DNA of 64,000 bases, taken from NCBI GenBank assembly GCA_022496185.1, contig WTXG01000140.1, positions 1 through 64,000 of the forward strand, read 5' to 3'. Under the pieces are notes generated by a model that saw only the letters and a program-made list of their open reading frames with translations, was not told where the DNA came from and made no database searches. The stretch comes from Multifurca ochricompacta. Its lineage: Eukaryota > Basidiomycota > Agaricomycetes > Russulales > Russulaceae. Made by a program: the position numbers and the translations under genes. Positions 63,593 through 64,000 of the stretch are shown one piece after another. How positions within the stretch are numbered: position 1 is the first letter of the stretch; the number at the start of each line of letters is the position of its first letter.

Positions 63593-64000
63593 GTTACAAC
63601 TCACTGTCAACTGCCTGGACAGTGGGCTGTATGTGAAGGGGATGATTTGGAAGTGGGGCAAGAGATGAGAGTGAGGGTGAAAGTGCAGGGAGACAAGTGA
63701 ACAGCTCAAGGACAAGGGGTGAGAAGCCTTCCACAAGGTGGGGCTAATCTCCTAGGCAATAAGGTACCAGATCACAAGTGGACAGTCTGGAGATGTCCAT
63801 TCTATTCCAAAAGGGTTTATATACATAATTACAACTGGGACTTTGGTCTGTGCACCACTTTAGGGGAGGTTAATTTCACTCTAACTCCCCACTATCCACC
63901 AATGAGAATAGCCCCACTTTTGGGCTTAGAAATCCGCAGTCCGCAGTCTGCAGTTTGTGGACTGCTGTTTAGGCATTGTGGGGTTCTGTTAGTACTCTTC
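63593..64000 (-). repeat. Possible minus-strand LTR, cut by the window end
   Basis: Starts TGTTACAACTCACTG at the end of Ty3-I homology. On the minus strand it has a TATATAAACCC box near 63824-63834. No family match in the window. The last 70 bp contain CCGCAGTCCGCAGTCTGCAG and its partial inverse, which resembles hAT subterminal repeats. Tentative. Confidence 0.35.

Overview
This 64 kb window is a nested pile of transposable elements. I find no host gene, rRNA, functional tRNA or CRISPR array. The organism is most likely a filamentous basidiomycete, probably an Agaricomycete. The basis is short GT-AG introns of 48-57 nt in the transposase genes, chromodomain Ty3 elements, and hAT, MULE (SWIM finger) and pogo transposases of the kind common in mushroom-forming fungi. 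Decay by C-to-T change at CpG is pervasive.

Layout. (1) 1-30137: the pol gene of an old Ty3 element (here Ty3-D) runs through the left half in pieces. It is interrupted by a solo copia LTR (574-1084), a hAT foldback element (1102-2250), a full-length copia element (Copia-E, 2671-7247), a solo Ty3-type LTR (7653-8156) and a very large copia insertion (Copia-B, 8361-29882). Copia-B is itself interrupted by a solo LTR (11445-12352), a full-length Copia-A (12790-19314) and a full-length chromodomain Ty3 element (Ty3-C, 20061-27505). Each of these insertions has an exact target-site duplication, so the stack order can be read directly. (2) 30138-39510: Ty3-F, a minus-strand relative of Ty3-C, then a hAT-like element containing a tRNA-like sequence and a 62-bp satellite, then the tail of another relative (Ty3-G). 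(3) 39511-47104: unassigned sequence, a solo Copia-B LTR, a degenerate MULE transposase (minus strand), a scrambled Tc1/mariner transposase, and the 3' end of Ty3-H. (4) 47105-52390: a mosaic of LTR fragments, an internally deleted Ty3 (Ty3-L) and a Tc1/mariner MITE. (5) 52394-55414: an intron-containing hAT transposase gene. (6) 55579-64000: a Ty3 fragment (Ty3-J), then Ty3-I (5' LTR at 56120) interrupted by a complete pogo-type DNA transposon (59950-62655) and a solo Copia-A LTR.

How the parts work. The copia elements appear to prime reverse transcription from a half tRNA-Met: their primer-binding sites match the anticodon arm, not the tRNA 3' end. Both Ty3 families for which I can see an LTR-internal junction instead carry an 11-nt primer-binding site complementary to the predicted 5' end of their own transcript, the self-priming layout known from Tf1/sushi elements. 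The Ty3-C family carries an extra ORF of about 410 codons between the integrase chromodomain and the 3' LTR. It holds a coiled-coil-like segment and a tandem array of zinc knuckles, and it recurs in four copies; it is my best candidate for something undescribed. Ty3-C LTRs differ at 19 positions by my hand alignment, all transitions and 18 of them at CpG, which points to CpG methylation-driven decay.
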